From NCBI GenBank assembly GCA_977006965.1, contig OZ345355.1, forward strand, positions 2,480,001 to 2,544,000: a stretch of 64,000 nucleotides of DNA, given 5' to 3'. Each line of letters opens with the position of its first letter. Positions within the stretch are counted from its first letter, which is position 1. The stretch comes from Phymatolithon calcareum (lineage: Eukaryota > Rhodophyta > Florideophyceae > Hapalidiales). Below are positions 32,695 through 42,958 of the stretch, piece by piece. A model generated the notes under the pieces. That model saw only the letters and a program-made list of their open reading frames with translations. It made no database searches and had not been told where the DNA came from. A program made the position numbers and the translations under genes.

Positions 32695-34026
32695 TTAGAC
32701 TCGCTTCTGATATATATGCTCTCTATATGTAAGTCTCCGGCCAACGTAAGAGCTGCCACTTGTCTGCAAAATATTCGATCTTCCTTTCTCTTGCGCCCCA
32801 ATGAGCGCCTGATTGTCAACCCCAGTTACCAACCTTTTTCCAAGGTTCAATTTGTTGCGTAAAAACCACTTAAGACCCCTTGGGTCTTTTATAACATTCT
32901 CAGGTGTACCATATTTCATAACAAGTTCCGGCGGCAGGGCGTCAAGCAGCTCGACGCTTCCTGCCACTCCGTGAGAAGGCAGCGATAATATTGAGGCCTC
33001 CATCCAAGTCTTCGTTTGACAACGCTCAGCTAAATAGGTAGAGCTTTCTGGTCGTACTCTCGTTGTCACCCATCGGTCCGCACGTGACAATAGTTGCCGG
33101 CGGAACGCCCGGTCACATGAATCACTCACTTGAAAACATATTTCCGATTGACTGGTGGTGAGTTTGTCGTCGAAAAGTAGGGGTACATCCATGCTGGCGA
33201 CCTGCCCCCTGGAGAGGGCATTGAGACAGGTTAGTACGTGCGCGGTGGTCGTCAGTATGGCATTTTCCTCACATATTCGTGACCTATGGCGAGGCCCTTT
33301 TCCACTCGTCCTGCCATTAATTCCCCTGATCGGTAGGGGGAATAACTCACGTCGGTCATCGGTAACAAATCTTTTCATTTTTGTTCTACTAATTTTTGCG
33401 AGCCCCAGAAGCCCCCTTTTCTTTGTGTCGGGATTCTTTCCAAGGGGCTTCATGAGCTCACGTTCGAGTCGCGCTGCACGGCGGGCGGCTCGTAATTCTC
33501 TCGCAAGATCGGCTACGTTGGGTGTCGCTTCGCTGCTGTCGCTATCGCTTTCCGCTAGTTGAACTCTCTTTGGTTGACCTCTTTTAGAGTTCTTTTTCTT
33601 TCTGTGTCCTCGCGACGGGCCCGGGTTGGATGGGCCCGCCCTGGTTTTGGGTTTGTTGCGCGTTCGGGTTTTGCAAGAGGGCCCGGCGTTGGATGGCCCT
33701 CCTCTAGAATTGGTTAGATTGTTAGCATCATCGTTACGCGCATCCATTTGGTCCGTGTCATCGTATTCACTTTCACTACTCACCGGTGTCGGTAAATTAC
33801 CGGCGAGCACGTTAGTAATTACCTCGCATAAATCGTTAGTATCGCATCGCAGTGGCACAGTGCGCAAAGCACCCAGTTTCGAATTCAAAAACTCAATCAT
33901 CCCGGCATGGAACTCACGTCCCTGGTTTTCATAAGTCTTCAAACTCTTTCCTACCACATCTTTAAACTTCGATATATAATCTCCATCGTTTCCCATCCCC
34001 GCGAAGAGTTCGATAAACTCTCCCAA
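32695..34026 (-). CDS. ORF1, Gag-like protein of the YR element
   Basis: 443 residues, TAA stop. Residues 1-85 are helical and acidic/mixed (MGEFIELFAGMGNDGDYISK). Residues about 110-165 form a Pro/Gly/Arg/Lys-rich low-complexity linker with repeated AGPS units and a run of basic residues (RGHRKKKNSKRGQPKR), likely nucleic-acid binding. Then come an acidic SDSDSSEATP patch and charged helices rich in Arg and Glu. The C-terminal 200 residues contain no recognisable RT or RNase H motif. Position directly upstream of the recombinase fits a structural Gag. Its homology cannot be established by eye, and the C-terminus may be a fusion left by deletion of RT. Confidence 0.6.
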   Translation of the reverse strand: MGEFIELFAGMGNDGDYISKFKDVVGKSLKTYENQGREFHAGMIEFLNSKLGALRTVPLRCDTNDLCEVITNVLAGNLPTPVSSESEYDDTDQMDARNDDANNLTNSRGGPSNAGPSCKTRTRNKPKTRAGPSNPGPSRGHRKKKNSKRGQPKRVQLAESDSDSSEATPNVADLARELRAARRAARLERELMKPLGKNPDTKKRGLLGLAKISRTKMKRFVTDDRRELFPLPIRGINGRTSGKGPRHRSRICEENAILTTTAHVLTCLNALSRGQVASMDVPLLFDDKLTTSQSEICFQVSDSCDRAFRRQLLSRADRWVTTRVRPESSTYLAERCQTKTWMEASILSLPSHGVAGSVELLDALPPELVMKYGTPENVIKDPRGLKWFLRNKLNLGKRLVTGVDNQALIGAQEKGRSNILQTSGSSYVGRRLTYREHIYQKRV

Positions 34027-34145
34027 TAGCAGCCTCTTGCTGCTTCGATTGCTGTAGTTAGCAGGTGAAATTTTCGGAGAGGCGCCTCACCCACGGCATC
34101 CCCTCCTAGTCCCATTCCCTAAGGGACGAGGGCGAGTGTTGTGAA

Positions 34146-34427
34146 CTAACACAGGTGACACTCACAGTCTAAATAGACAACACCGTCAACAGGTAGCAGG
34201 TTCAATAACCCATATGCCCACCCATCCTCGTAAACGTCGGCGTCCTCGTTAGAGTTCGATTCGAACGTTCCTTGCCAGTGCGATACAGGCCAGTCGACTT
34301 CACTAGTTATTACCAGATCCGCCTCGCACGTCATCATGTCCAACCTCGAGAGAAGGAGTTCCAACACCACTTCCATTGACGAACCAGAACTGATAGCACA
34401 GTTAAGATGAGAACTCAAACACTCCAC
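34146..34427 (-). CDS. Small acidic ORF in the YR element leader
   Basis: 93 residues, strongly acidic, ending DGVVYLDCECHLC. Upstream of ORF1 on the same strand and inside the outer repeat B. No family recognised; may be a leader ORF or chance. Confidence 0.3.
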   Translation of the reverse strand: MECLSSHLNCAISSGSSMEVVLELLLSRLDMMTCEADLVITSEVDWPVSHWQGTFESNSNEDADVYEDGWAYGLLNLLPVDGVVYLDCECHLC

Positions 34428-34914
34428 AAATTTATGATCATTTAGAAAGCTGCGCCGTTATGCGTAGAAGAAAACTTAAAGGCCTCCCCGAGGCCAGGTG
34501 TCGCTACTAGGGCATGTTGCCAGGACACCGCGCTTTACAACTTTGACTAAACGATTCCGATAGGGGTTTACGACTTATGCGAAAAATACCAACGTTATGT
34601 GTACATCTCCATCTCCGTACATGTTCATTGCTCATTGTCTCCGAGAAGTTAAGTATCGGTCGGGTGCCACCCCGTCCGTCATGAGTCTTCATCAGGTGAA
34701 ATTGTGCAGCTCTTAGACACCCGAAGGTGCACAGGGGTCGCGACGTGAACGCGGCTACACACGAGACCGGGTCAGTAAACCCTCTTTACTAACTCCTGGC
34801 CAGAGATCCGTACGTGCACTTCATACTCCTTAGAGACTCACGCCTCCAGGTAAATCAGAATCCATTGTGAGTCTTTCCCCCCACCCTGACTTATCCGCAC
34901 ACGAAGTGTGATTC

Positions 34915-35018
34915 ACGCACAAAAACTCCCCCCCAAGACTTGGCGGCAATATCCAAATCATTCCACGCCCAAGTCCGAAAATACCGTTCTGCTATGCAAG
35001 CTCGCAGAACTCTATATT
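34915..35018. repeat. Direct repeat B, outer copy
   Basis: Matches 31402-31505; marks the 5' end of the YR element on its coding strand. Confidence 0.9.
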
Positions 35019-35484
35019 CTCCGAAGACACTGCCTCTGGCTGTGAATCTAGGACGACAATCGCTGATTCCATCCAAGTCATCTCGCCGTTTGGAAAGTTT
35101 GGCTAAATCCATATCAGGTACTTCATTTTCGGAGGATGAACCGGTATACCTGCTGGTATATCCAACTCAGAATAGTTCGATCCCATCGCGGATAATTCAT
35201 GCGTTCGAAGTGACAGCCCGCCATGCCACTGATCGTCGTCTCCACGGTGTCGCGATGCGACAGTGCCACCTCTACGGCAGGTATGCAGAAAGGAGAGTCA
35301 CTAAATGACGAACTCCAGTCGACAGGCCCGTAAATCACGCGCGCAAGCCAAGCAGTCAGGAGTAGGGTGAGAAAAGAGAACGGCTCGGTGTAATCCATTC
35401 GAGAGGCCATCGGCCAGCTATCTGTACGCTTCGACTGCTAAAGTGTGTCTAGTTCGAAAAATGATAAAAAATAGGATTTAATGA
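35019..35484. other. Unassigned; weak minus-strand ORF
   Basis: The minus-strand frame 35123-35410 starts with a hydrophobic stretch (FSFLTLLLTAWLARVIYG) but has no other support. No repeats recognised. Confidence 0.3.
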
Positions 35485-36029
35485 GGGAGATATTTGATGA
35501 TTTTATTTTGAGAGCTCCCAAAGCCTCACCTTGGAGTAACGGGGCAGCTCTTGCATAATCTCTACGCTAAAGTCATCTGGCTGCTCAAAACGTTCTTGAT
35601 TCGTAATTCTCTCCCAAAAAGGGCTCCTGTGAGTCTCTTGCACTCAAACTCAATTTCTGTACTCATCTTCGATGACGCTAAAGTACGTTGTAAGGCGACT
35701 AGTTCGACCACCGCGCTAATCCAGCAGTAAGCACCCAACACTGATTTCCTCCAAAGGGGTGTTCGGTTGAATGTCAACCTTAGGCACCTTAAACGTGTTG
35801 TTCTTTCTCCTATGTAAAGGATCCCGGGTAGCTTGCCTTCAATAGGAATCTTCATTCATCTGCCTTCTTCTTCCTTTTCCCATACCTTAATTGTTTCTTC
35901 TCTCCTCCTCTTCTTCGTGACAGATCCCTCCTGGGCTTTCTGAAGGGCTTGTCGCAAGTCTTCAGACATCTAGAGATATTCAATATCCTTCATTGCTTCC
36001 TTTACGTCCTCATCTCTTCCAACGTACTC
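35485..36029 (-). mobile_element. LINE-gamma 3' part, cut by the copia insertion
   Basis: The 3' end (ttttgagagctcccaaagcctc; gagtaacggggcagctc) matches 20584. The ORF at 35855-35562, KIPIEGKLPGILYIGERTT to NRTPLWRKS to ELRIKNVL, aligns with the LINE-gamma C-terminus in P2, here without the frameshift. Coding-like sequence continues to 36029, where the copia 5' LTR begins. Confidence 0.8.
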
Positions 36030-36149
36030 TGTCAGATCCTCACTAGTGGGCTGGATAATCAATAGACAGCCCTAGTCTGCCCTCTCCAGCCACATGTATG
36101 ACAGATAGCCCACTATAAGTACTACCGCTCTCATCTAAGTAAAGCAACA
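36030..36149 (+). repeat. Copia 5' LTR
   Basis: 120 bp, TGTCAGATCC to taaagcaaca. Compared with the 3' LTR it lacks about 54 bp bounded by short direct repeats. Confidence 0.85.
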
Positions 36150-36394
36150 GTCATCCTCCACTGCTAGCAGGTTATGGGCCTATACGCCTAATCACTGACC
36201 AACACGGAAACTTTTGCACACACGCCTCCGGGCGATCCAAGCGGCACCCTAACAAGCCCGCACCTAACTAAAAGGAGAGCAAAAGCTCTGGAAGTGACGC
36301 CCATTCGTCACCGCCCCATTCTCAACCACCATCTTCACCGCAGACGCCCCCTTCCTCGCAACCAACAACACCGGCGTCCCCAACATCTTCCACC

Positions 36395-39021
36395 ATGACC
36401 GATCACCACATCCCAACTCGCCCCTGGCCCACGGACAGCATCGCCACGCTCCGCGCTGACGCCTCTAACCATCGTGATTGGAGGCTGTGCGTTGAGGCTG
36501 TGGTACAAGGTCAACAGGCCAATGATTTGCTCAAGCGTGAGCCTGTCGACGGGAACAAAGTCGAAGCCGCGCAGGCTGCCCTGCTAAAGTCGTTCCTCAT
36601 GCTGACTGTGAGCAAATCGATGCGCTAGGCTATCTCCCCCATGAGCGCCCTCGACGCGTACAAGCACCTTAACCAAACTGCTCCTCAGGAGTCCGTATAC
36701 CAGGTCTCTATCGACACGACGGTGAAGCCTCTCAACTCGCACTCGTCAACCGCGGCGTACATCGCCGCCCATAGAGACCGCCATGACAAGCTCCTCAGCG
36801 CTGATGCGGAGCACCATCTTGCCAAGCCCGCCGCGTTCATCGCCGATATTGTCGCCGGACTGCCCAACACCGCCCATTCCCACGCGATCCGTGAGCTCTA
36901 CGCGTACCTCCCGGATTCTCACCGCACGTACGAGGTTGTTAACCGCCTCATTGCTTCTGTGTTACGCCTTCCGCACAACCCCCCGCGCAATTTCAATAGC
37001 AGGAAGGGAAACCAAAGCGCGGGAGGAAATAGGAGCAAGGATTCTAACCACTTCGGCCGCCGTCCTAATGATCCTACAGTAACGGACTACCGGTGCATGA
37101 CGCACCGGATGGACAACCACGTCGAAGGTGATGACATTTGCAAGGCCATCAAGGCGCGCGCCGCTTCGCGCGCCGGACAGCGCCCCCGTGAACCTGCCAC
37201 CGTCGCAGCCGCCGCTTCCAACCAGGCGCAAAACCAGTCCTTCATAAAGGCGGTGGCTAACTCTATAGCAACTATGCTCTTTACAGATAGCAACGTAAAC
37301 TCCGACCAGAACTATCCCATGTCGCCTCTGCTAGACACTGCCGCTAGCCATCACTGCACAAATTCCAGTTCCGCTCTGTCGAATGCGCGCTCCGTGAAAA
37401 TCCCCATTCGCCTAGCCAATGGAGCCACAATGCTTGCAAAGCGCACCGGCACCATGCTCCTCCACGGAGCTTCTAAATCCATTCGATTATTGAACGCTCT
37501 GTTCGTACCCTCGCTTGCACGCGACCTCGTATCCGCAGCGCGCATCGCCGATGACAACGACATACTAATCCAAGGACATCGATTCTTTGTCACGCCAAAA
37601 ATTACCAAGAAGCCTCCCCACGTTATTGCCTCGGGTACTAGAACAGGAAATGTATACGCATTCGACGTCCCGTGCTCAAGCGCATCTGCAGCACAAGCGC
37701 ATAAGCAGTCTATACGGTCGAGATTTCGCATACCGCGAGCCCTCAGAAAACTGCACGAATCTTTTGCCCACCCGCATCCTGCCGCCATGCAACGTCTGCT
37801 TGCTGCCTTCCCGTCGCTGCGCAGTGAAACCTTCGGCGAAAAAGGAGAGTACACCTGTGCCCCTTGCAATGAAGCGAAGTTGACAAGAACCCCGCATCTT
37901 TCCTCCACGGACGGAAACGTGTCGCCACTGGCAAAAATCAGCACCGACACGGCCGGACCACTGCAACATTCCATCAGGGGAAACAGGTACTTTACTGTCG
38001 CAGTAGACAAGGCCTCGTGCTTTGTAAAAGCGTTGCCCACACGCACAAAAGCGGCCGCTGGTCGTGCACTAGTCATCGCTCTACGCAAGCTACAACGTGC
38101 CACTGGACGTCCGGTCCTACGAATTCAGTCGGACGGAGCTCCAGAGCTCTCAGCTGGCGCACCCCTCCGTTTCGCCCAACGCACTGGTACGGTAATAAAA
38201 AAAGCAGTCCCGAACAGCCCGCAAATGTCGGGCCAGGCTGAGCGCGCCATAGGAGTCCTTAAGAACTGCATACGCACACAACTTCTCAGTGCCAAGCTGC
38301 CGAAGAACCTTTGGGAGTTCGCCCTCTCGGACTGCGCAGCCAAATGGAACGCGATACCGAAGGCTGGAGCAAGTCTCTGCCCGACAGAGCTGCTCTTCGG
38401 GGTGAAGCCAAACTTGGGCCGCGCAATCCCGTTTGGCGCTTTCGGCTTCATTCCAAACAAGGCAAGTGGAAAAAACATCCTCACTCCACGCGGCCTCCTC
38501 CGAAGGTACCTTTCGGCGCCCTCCTCTGCTACGTTCGATGTGTATGATCCACGCACAAAGCGACTAGAGGTTTGCCGGTCTGCTGACTTCGCGCCCATCA
38601 ATCCAAGCAGCGATATGCAGTCTTCCGGACCACCACGCATGGCACGCGATTCATCAAAGATCGACCAACGTCTCACAGGGGCAGGAAGCACGTCAAATAC
38701 CGAGACAAACGATACTCGCACGTTCGACGCAGCACAGACCGATCTCCCACCCACCCAGGGTACTTCAAATTCAACGCAAAAGCGAAGAGAAGGCTCGATA
38801 CCCACCACAACAAATATAACAAAACGGACTCCGACCTTACGCACGCACTTAATGTACTTGCGCCAAAGCACTCGTAAGCCTCTGCGATTCCATCTACCTG
38901 TCGAGGAAGAACGTGATATATCAAATGCCGTTCCCGAAGGCCAAGCACTACATCCAGGAGCAGAAGTCACTACAGCGATGGCCACTCGCGCAGTACCCGC
39001 CGACCCGCGCTCTATTGCTGA
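36395..39021 (+). pseudogene. Copia gag, protease and integrase
   Basis: Frame 2 from 36395 (MTDHHIPTRPWPTDSIATLR) through 39021, with one TAG at 36626. Gag carries a zinc-knuckle variant CMTHRMDNHVEGDDIC (about 37098). The protease motif is LLDTAASHHC (37328), a D-T-A variant of the D-T-G/S-G-A active site. The pre-integrase zinc module is LHESFAHPHP...YTCAPCNEAK (37750-37875). Integrase DDE residues lie in STDTAGPL (37940), IQSDGAPEL (38122) and MSGQAERAI (38227). The open frame runs on into the inserted element to TAA at 39188. Apart from the TAG the reading is intact. Confidence 0.9.
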
Positions 39022-40228
39022 GGCCCAATCTATACCGCAACAAATGTTCATGTTGGGGTTTTTTATCATAGCGAAATTGAATCTGCGAATGCCATTGGCT
39101 ACAGCACAGCGTAGAAATGCTTGCATCCAACATGCCGACATTCGCCGAGCGAACAAATTCGAGAACCTTTTTTTCCGGGAAAGAGGTTAACTCTGTGTCT
39201 TTGTTGTTTTTTCATACTCTCGATCGGTCATTGGCTCGAGATGACCACTTTCGGCGGGAATAGCCCTATCGAACCCCCTCCGACGATTCATCAAAAACTA
39301 ATACACTACAGCACGGGACACTGCACTGCTACCGACATCAACGTTCCGTCGAAGGCAACAGTGGTCGCCAATGTCGGCCTTCGAGCGGCTATATCTAAGA
39401 CGGCCAAGGCCGCATGTGCATTCGTAACTGTTGCTGCATCGATCATTCTCTCAGAAGAAGCTTCGCTCTCCTCTGTTCCGCGCAGCAATGCTCGAATTCG
39501 TTCATCATCAAAGATACGAGGCAGCAGCGGTCGCACTGCAAGAAGTGATCGCCGGTCAAGCGAAGTAGATAGAGAGGCCCCCGCTTGACTTTCGTTCCGC
39601 CCTGTCGGAGACGCCGACTGCACTATGTCTGCAACTTGCACGTCTGCAAGAGATGCATTTTGTAGATTGGATCCCGCCCTCGCTACCGTGTTGAATGTCA
39701 GGCGCGGCAAGAGTGCTGCAAGTGCACCAACTCTCGCGGATTTAGCTGTACTCTCAGTACTTTCGGAACTACCGACAGGAGGAACACCGCTTTGAGAAGG
39801 CTCCATAAGTCTTGAGTGCTCCCAGGCGACCAAAGGTTCGATAGCCAAAACCAACGAGAACGCAACTTGCTCAGCCTTCGATTATCAGGCACTAATGACC
39901 AAACAAAGGGATTGGACGGAAGCCCAAACTCTTTGCCTGCAGTAGGAGTGGTCCTTCGGAGAAAGGAGAGCCTTAGGAACGGATGATGCCATTTCAGAGG
40001 ATTGCTTTTCGGTGTAAACGAAATGTCATCGGTTGTGGTATTACCCCAGTACGACAAAATCCCTCATCAAGCTTTCTGCTTATCGAAAAGGGCGGGAATG
40101 GTGAACACGTTTGGCGAACAAAGTGCCGGTTTCGGTATAGACCGCCGCAGAAAATTTGTTGCTATGATAAAAATCCTATGCTAAGCCAACATGAACATGA
40201 ACAAATTTGTTGCGGTATAGACTGGGCC
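39022..40228. mobile_element. PIF/Harbinger-like TIR element inserted in copia pol
   Basis: Inverted ends GGCCCARTCTATACCGCAAC and beyond (at least 24 bp, one mismatch) at 39022 and, reversed, ending 40228. A 3-bp duplication TGA lies at 39019-39021 and 40229-40231. Removing the element plus one TGA rejoins the copia frame precisely (RSIAEA). GG-starting TIRs with a 3-bp duplication suit PIF/Harbinger, though TWA is the usual target there. At 1207 bp it is probably non-autonomous. Inner subterminal inverted similarity (tttttatcatagc) extends the ends. Confidence 0.75.
39306..39854 (-). CDS. Unknown ORF inside the TIR element
   Basis: 182 residues, Ala/Ser/Leu-rich. Includes STAKSARVGALAALLPRLTF and FDDERIRALLRGTEESEASS, predicted helical. 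It resembles none of the Harbinger transposase or Myb-like proteins clearly enough to name. It is the longest frame in the element and lies on a single strand, so it may be a remnant of the accessory protein, or chance in GC-rich DNA. Confidence 0.35.
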   Translation of the reverse strand: MVLAIEPLVAWEHSRLMEPSQSGVPPVGSSESTESTAKSARVGALAALLPRLTFNTVARAGSNLQNASLADVQVADIVQSASPTGRNESQAGASLSTSLDRRSLLAVRPLLPRIFDDERIRALLRGTEESEASSERMIDAATVTNAHAALAVLDIAARRPTLATTVAFDGTLMSVAVQCPVL

Positions 40229-40229
40229 T

Positions 40230-41786
40230 GAAGCTCTAAGGGGTCCTCATTCACAAGAGTGTGCCGCATCCCACGATGCTTTTATCGATCGCAGCATCGC
40301 TCTCGGGGCTTGGTCGCTCGTCGACCACCAGCACGGAGACCGTCCAGTGCATCCGAAATGGACCTACAAGTACAAGACTACAGTACAGGGCGCGATCGAA
40401 AAGCTATCCTCCCGCTGCACCGCGCGGGGCGATCTGATGAAGCCCGGAATTCACTACGACCCAGATAGGACGGCGGCGCAGACGCCGTCACACACCGCTC
40501 GGCGCCTCCTGTACGCGCATGCCGCACTCAATAATGAGCACATCCGGTCCGCAGATGTCCCCGGTGCATACCCGCGCGCGCCAGCCGACACAAGATTCCG
40601 CGTGGTGATGAAGCAGCCGCGACGCTAGGACGGCTCATACACACAGCCTGGAAAGCTCGTCCTCCTCGAACGCGCGCAGATGGGTTCTTCCGACGAAGGA
40701 TTTCTCTGGGAAAGGCATAGGAATGCACAGCTGGTTAAATGGGGCTGGAAAGCGCTTACTGCGGAGCCTTCTGTCTTTATCTACAAGGATGGACAAGGTC
40801 GCGTCGCGCGCTTGCTAGCAGATACTGACGACTTCCTCCTTGCTTCAGCCTCCGCAACGCTTCTCGAAAGTCTGCTGAAGCCCATGCGCGACTAGTGGCA
40901 GATCACTGAGCAAACTCCATTTTCGCAGCATGCCGGCATTGGGATCAATCGAACATCTGAGGGTGTGGAGCTCACCGTCACCAAGCACATCAACAAACTC
41001 CTCACTGAAGCGAGCATGTCGAAATGCAACCCCGCACTCCTCCCACATAATCCTAAGGCGGACCTCACAGGAAAGCACGACGACGAGCAGGCGCTGGATG
41101 CGACAGCCGTCAAGGAGTACCAGCGATCCCTTGGTTCGATACGATTCATAGCTGACACAGTTGGCTACAAGGTCGGATACATCGCTTCACAACTCGCAAG
41201 GCACATGCATTGTCCTACCGACCGCCACGGGCAGGCGCTCAAGCATCTCCTCCGATACCTGGCAGGACGCCGCGGAATGAGCCTCAAGTATCGACGCACC
41301 GCAAGCCCCGACCTTGAAGTCTACTGCGACAGCGACTGGGCTTCCTGTACACAAACGCGCCGCTCACGCACCGGCATAGCAGTGCGTTATGCAGGTGACC
41401 TTATCTACTGGCGTAGCTCTTTGCAGAACGCGGTAACACTGTCTTCCACCGAGGCCGAGTACTACGCAGCTGCTGAGGCGGCGAGAGTTATCATCTGGCT
41501 TCAGCAACTCTTCAACGAATGGGAGATCCCGATAAAGCAGCCGACACCGCTGTTTATTGACAACAAGAGCTCCATAGCTATGGCTACGGCCAACAGCGTA
41601 ACAACAAGGTCGAAACACATCGATATTAGGTGCCACTACCTCGCCGAGCAAGTTTCAAACGGCAACATCGTCCCTATACACGTGCCAGGCACTGGACAAC
41701 TAGCTGATATGCTAACAAAACCCCTTTCCAAGACTAAATTCAAGCAGAACATTCTGCTTATACGCGGCGATGAGAACAGCGTTTGA
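40230..41786 (+). pseudogene. Copia reverse transcriptase and RNase H
   Basis: One frame from 40230 to TGA at 41784, with TAGs at 40626 and 40893 only. RT: HPKWTYKYKTTVQGAIEK (40350), RSADVPGAYPRAPADTRF (40550), and the catalytic box LLADTDDFLLAS (40815), where Tyr of the usual YVDD is Thr. RNase H: EVYCDSDWAS (41320), SSTEAEYYAA (41442), FIDNKSS (41555), SKHIDIRCHYL (41612), QLADMLTKPL (41698). The region between the RT palm and RT thumb is short compared with typical copia, suggesting a deletion near 40640. Confidence 0.9.
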
Positions 41787-41793
41787 GAGGGGG

Positions 41794-41965
41794 TGTCAGA
41801 TCCTCACTAGTTTACTCCAAACGCTGCTCATACTGCCGCTCAAGACCTGTCAGATCATCACTACTGGGCTGGATTATCAATAGACAGCCCTAGTCTGCCC
41901 TCTCCAGCCACATGTATGACAGATAGCCCACTATAAGTACTACCGCTCTCATCTAAGTAAAGCCA
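41794..41965 (+). repeat. Copia 3' LTR
   Basis: Begins TGTCAGATCCTCACTAG after the purine tract. A second TGTCAGATCATCACTA begins at 41848, and from there the sequence matches the 5' LTR to about 41965. Confidence 0.85.
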
Positions 41966-42119
41966 GAGTCAAAAAATTAAAAATTATATAGTTCTATTCG
42001 TGCTGTGATAACCATCGCAGACAGATTAGTTTTTAAAAATTCTGAAGATCCTAGGAGTTCCTTTTCTGTAAGTCTCTGCAGTGCGCTTTTCACACTGACT
42101 ATATAAGCAAATCCTAATG

Positions 42120-42450
42120 TCGTAATTTAGAGGCTTTATTGAGAAGGTACCATGTGTCCCAACTTGAAGAAAGTCGGCACCTTTCTAATCGCATTATACG
42201 AGCATCGAGTTTTGTCCGTTACCTTATTCAGAATTGCATTGTATCACGTCAATTTATCGCGCCACTTAATTCTCTTCGGTAGATGTTCTTGTGGGCTTCT
42301 TCAGGGTTCTGCTGAGCGTACCAGGTGCCCATGCTCCTTGCCTACCCATTTCGTCAATCAGTTTCGTTGGGTTTCTAGGGAAGTGTCCTAAAAACCATCT
42401 TGCGCAAAGAATTCTGTGTCTGCTTTCTTTCATCCTCAATGCGTACAAAT
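42120..42450 (-). repeat. LINE-zeta C-terminal fragment
   Basis: The minus strand reads ESRHRILCARWFLGHFPRNP, corresponding to the RHRQLAVKWAFGRFPP motif at the C-terminus of LINE-beta. The plus-strand sequence (ttgagaaggtaccatgtgtccca, cttcttcagggttctgctgag, ccatcttgcgcaaagaattc) has diverged relatives at 24230-24720 and 54640-55330. Confidence 0.6.
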
Positions 42451-42565
42451 CCTAATGTCATTAGCTCCAGAACTCATTTCCAAACAATGATTTTGATAAA
42501 GGGCCCAAAAATAATGCAATGCGAAACGGTGTCCAAATCCGGAAGAAACTGCTTGCAGTGTTCAG

Positions 42566-42958
42566 TGGAACGATTTCACTGTTACACTGCTTACACTTGT
42601 TCTTCAACTGCGATTGCTACGTTGCATATTACAGGAAATGTTATACCTTTAATGCAAAATGCCACGTATGCAAATACACGAGTGTTACAAGTGTCATTGC
42701 AAAGTTTCTGTATAACGAAGTCTTATTGGTCCAAATTAGATTCCAACAATGAAATAGAAAGTGAAACCTAGATCGGGCTTATTATATGTAAAAAAACGGT
42801 TCAGTTTAGAACGGAAGATACAATCATCATCTATATGAGGCGAACGGACGTCGCACTCTGCTAGAGAAAGCAAGACTAAAGCGGAGCAAACCACTCCAAG
42901 TAAGGTTAAAGAGTGTCCAAAGGACATTATGTCCTCGTACCTCTTTACCAAGAAACAA
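42566..42958 (+). repeat. Gypsy 5' LTR, part shared with the 3' LTR
   Basis: aacgatttcactgttacact to agaaacaaaact, about 90% alike to 47065-47462 by eye. The LTR likely continues to about 43275 before the leader. Confidence 0.8.

Larger units (their letters stand above)
31074..35018 (-). mobile_element. Tyrosine-recombinase retroelement with split direct repeats
   Basis: Two repeat types surround the ORFs. Type A is 215 bp, at 31074-31288 and 31503-31717, nearly identical. Type B is about 104 bp, at 31402-31505 and 34915-35018. Read on the coding (minus) strand the order is B - ORFs - A - B - A, the A1...B1-A2-B2 arrangement of PAT/Ngaro-type DIRS elements. A 112-bp unmatched segment (31289-31401) separates the last B from the last A. 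A tyrosine recombinase (31730-32686) and a Gag-like ORF (32695-34026) are present; I find no reverse transcriptase or RNase H. Confidence 0.7.
36030..41965 (+). mobile_element. Ty1/copia element with both LTRs, interrupted by a TIR element
   Basis: The 5' LTR (36030-36149) and 3' LTR (41794-41965) enclose one gag-pol frame. A polypurine tract (gagaggggg) precedes the 3' LTR. GC-rich coding contrasts with the AT-rich gypsy element that follows. A 1.2-kb DNA element at 39022-40228 splits pol exactly between integrase and RT. Confidence 0.92.

Noticed and set aside
33155-33562. 135-codon plus-strand frame
   Set aside because: Antisense to the Gag-like ORF1 of the YR element; low-complexity Ser/Arg content mirrors the basic linker.
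38125-39156. 343-codon minus-strand open frame
   Set aside because: Antisense to copia integrase coding with all motifs on the plus strand; GC-rich codon bias leaves the reverse frame open. The same applies to 37351-38103 minus.
1207-40895. TAG reassigned to an amino acid in this genome
   Set aside because: The intact LINE-beta ORF ends at TAG, and the expected residues at premature TAGs are mixed (Gln, Glu, Trp), which fits mutation better than recoding.
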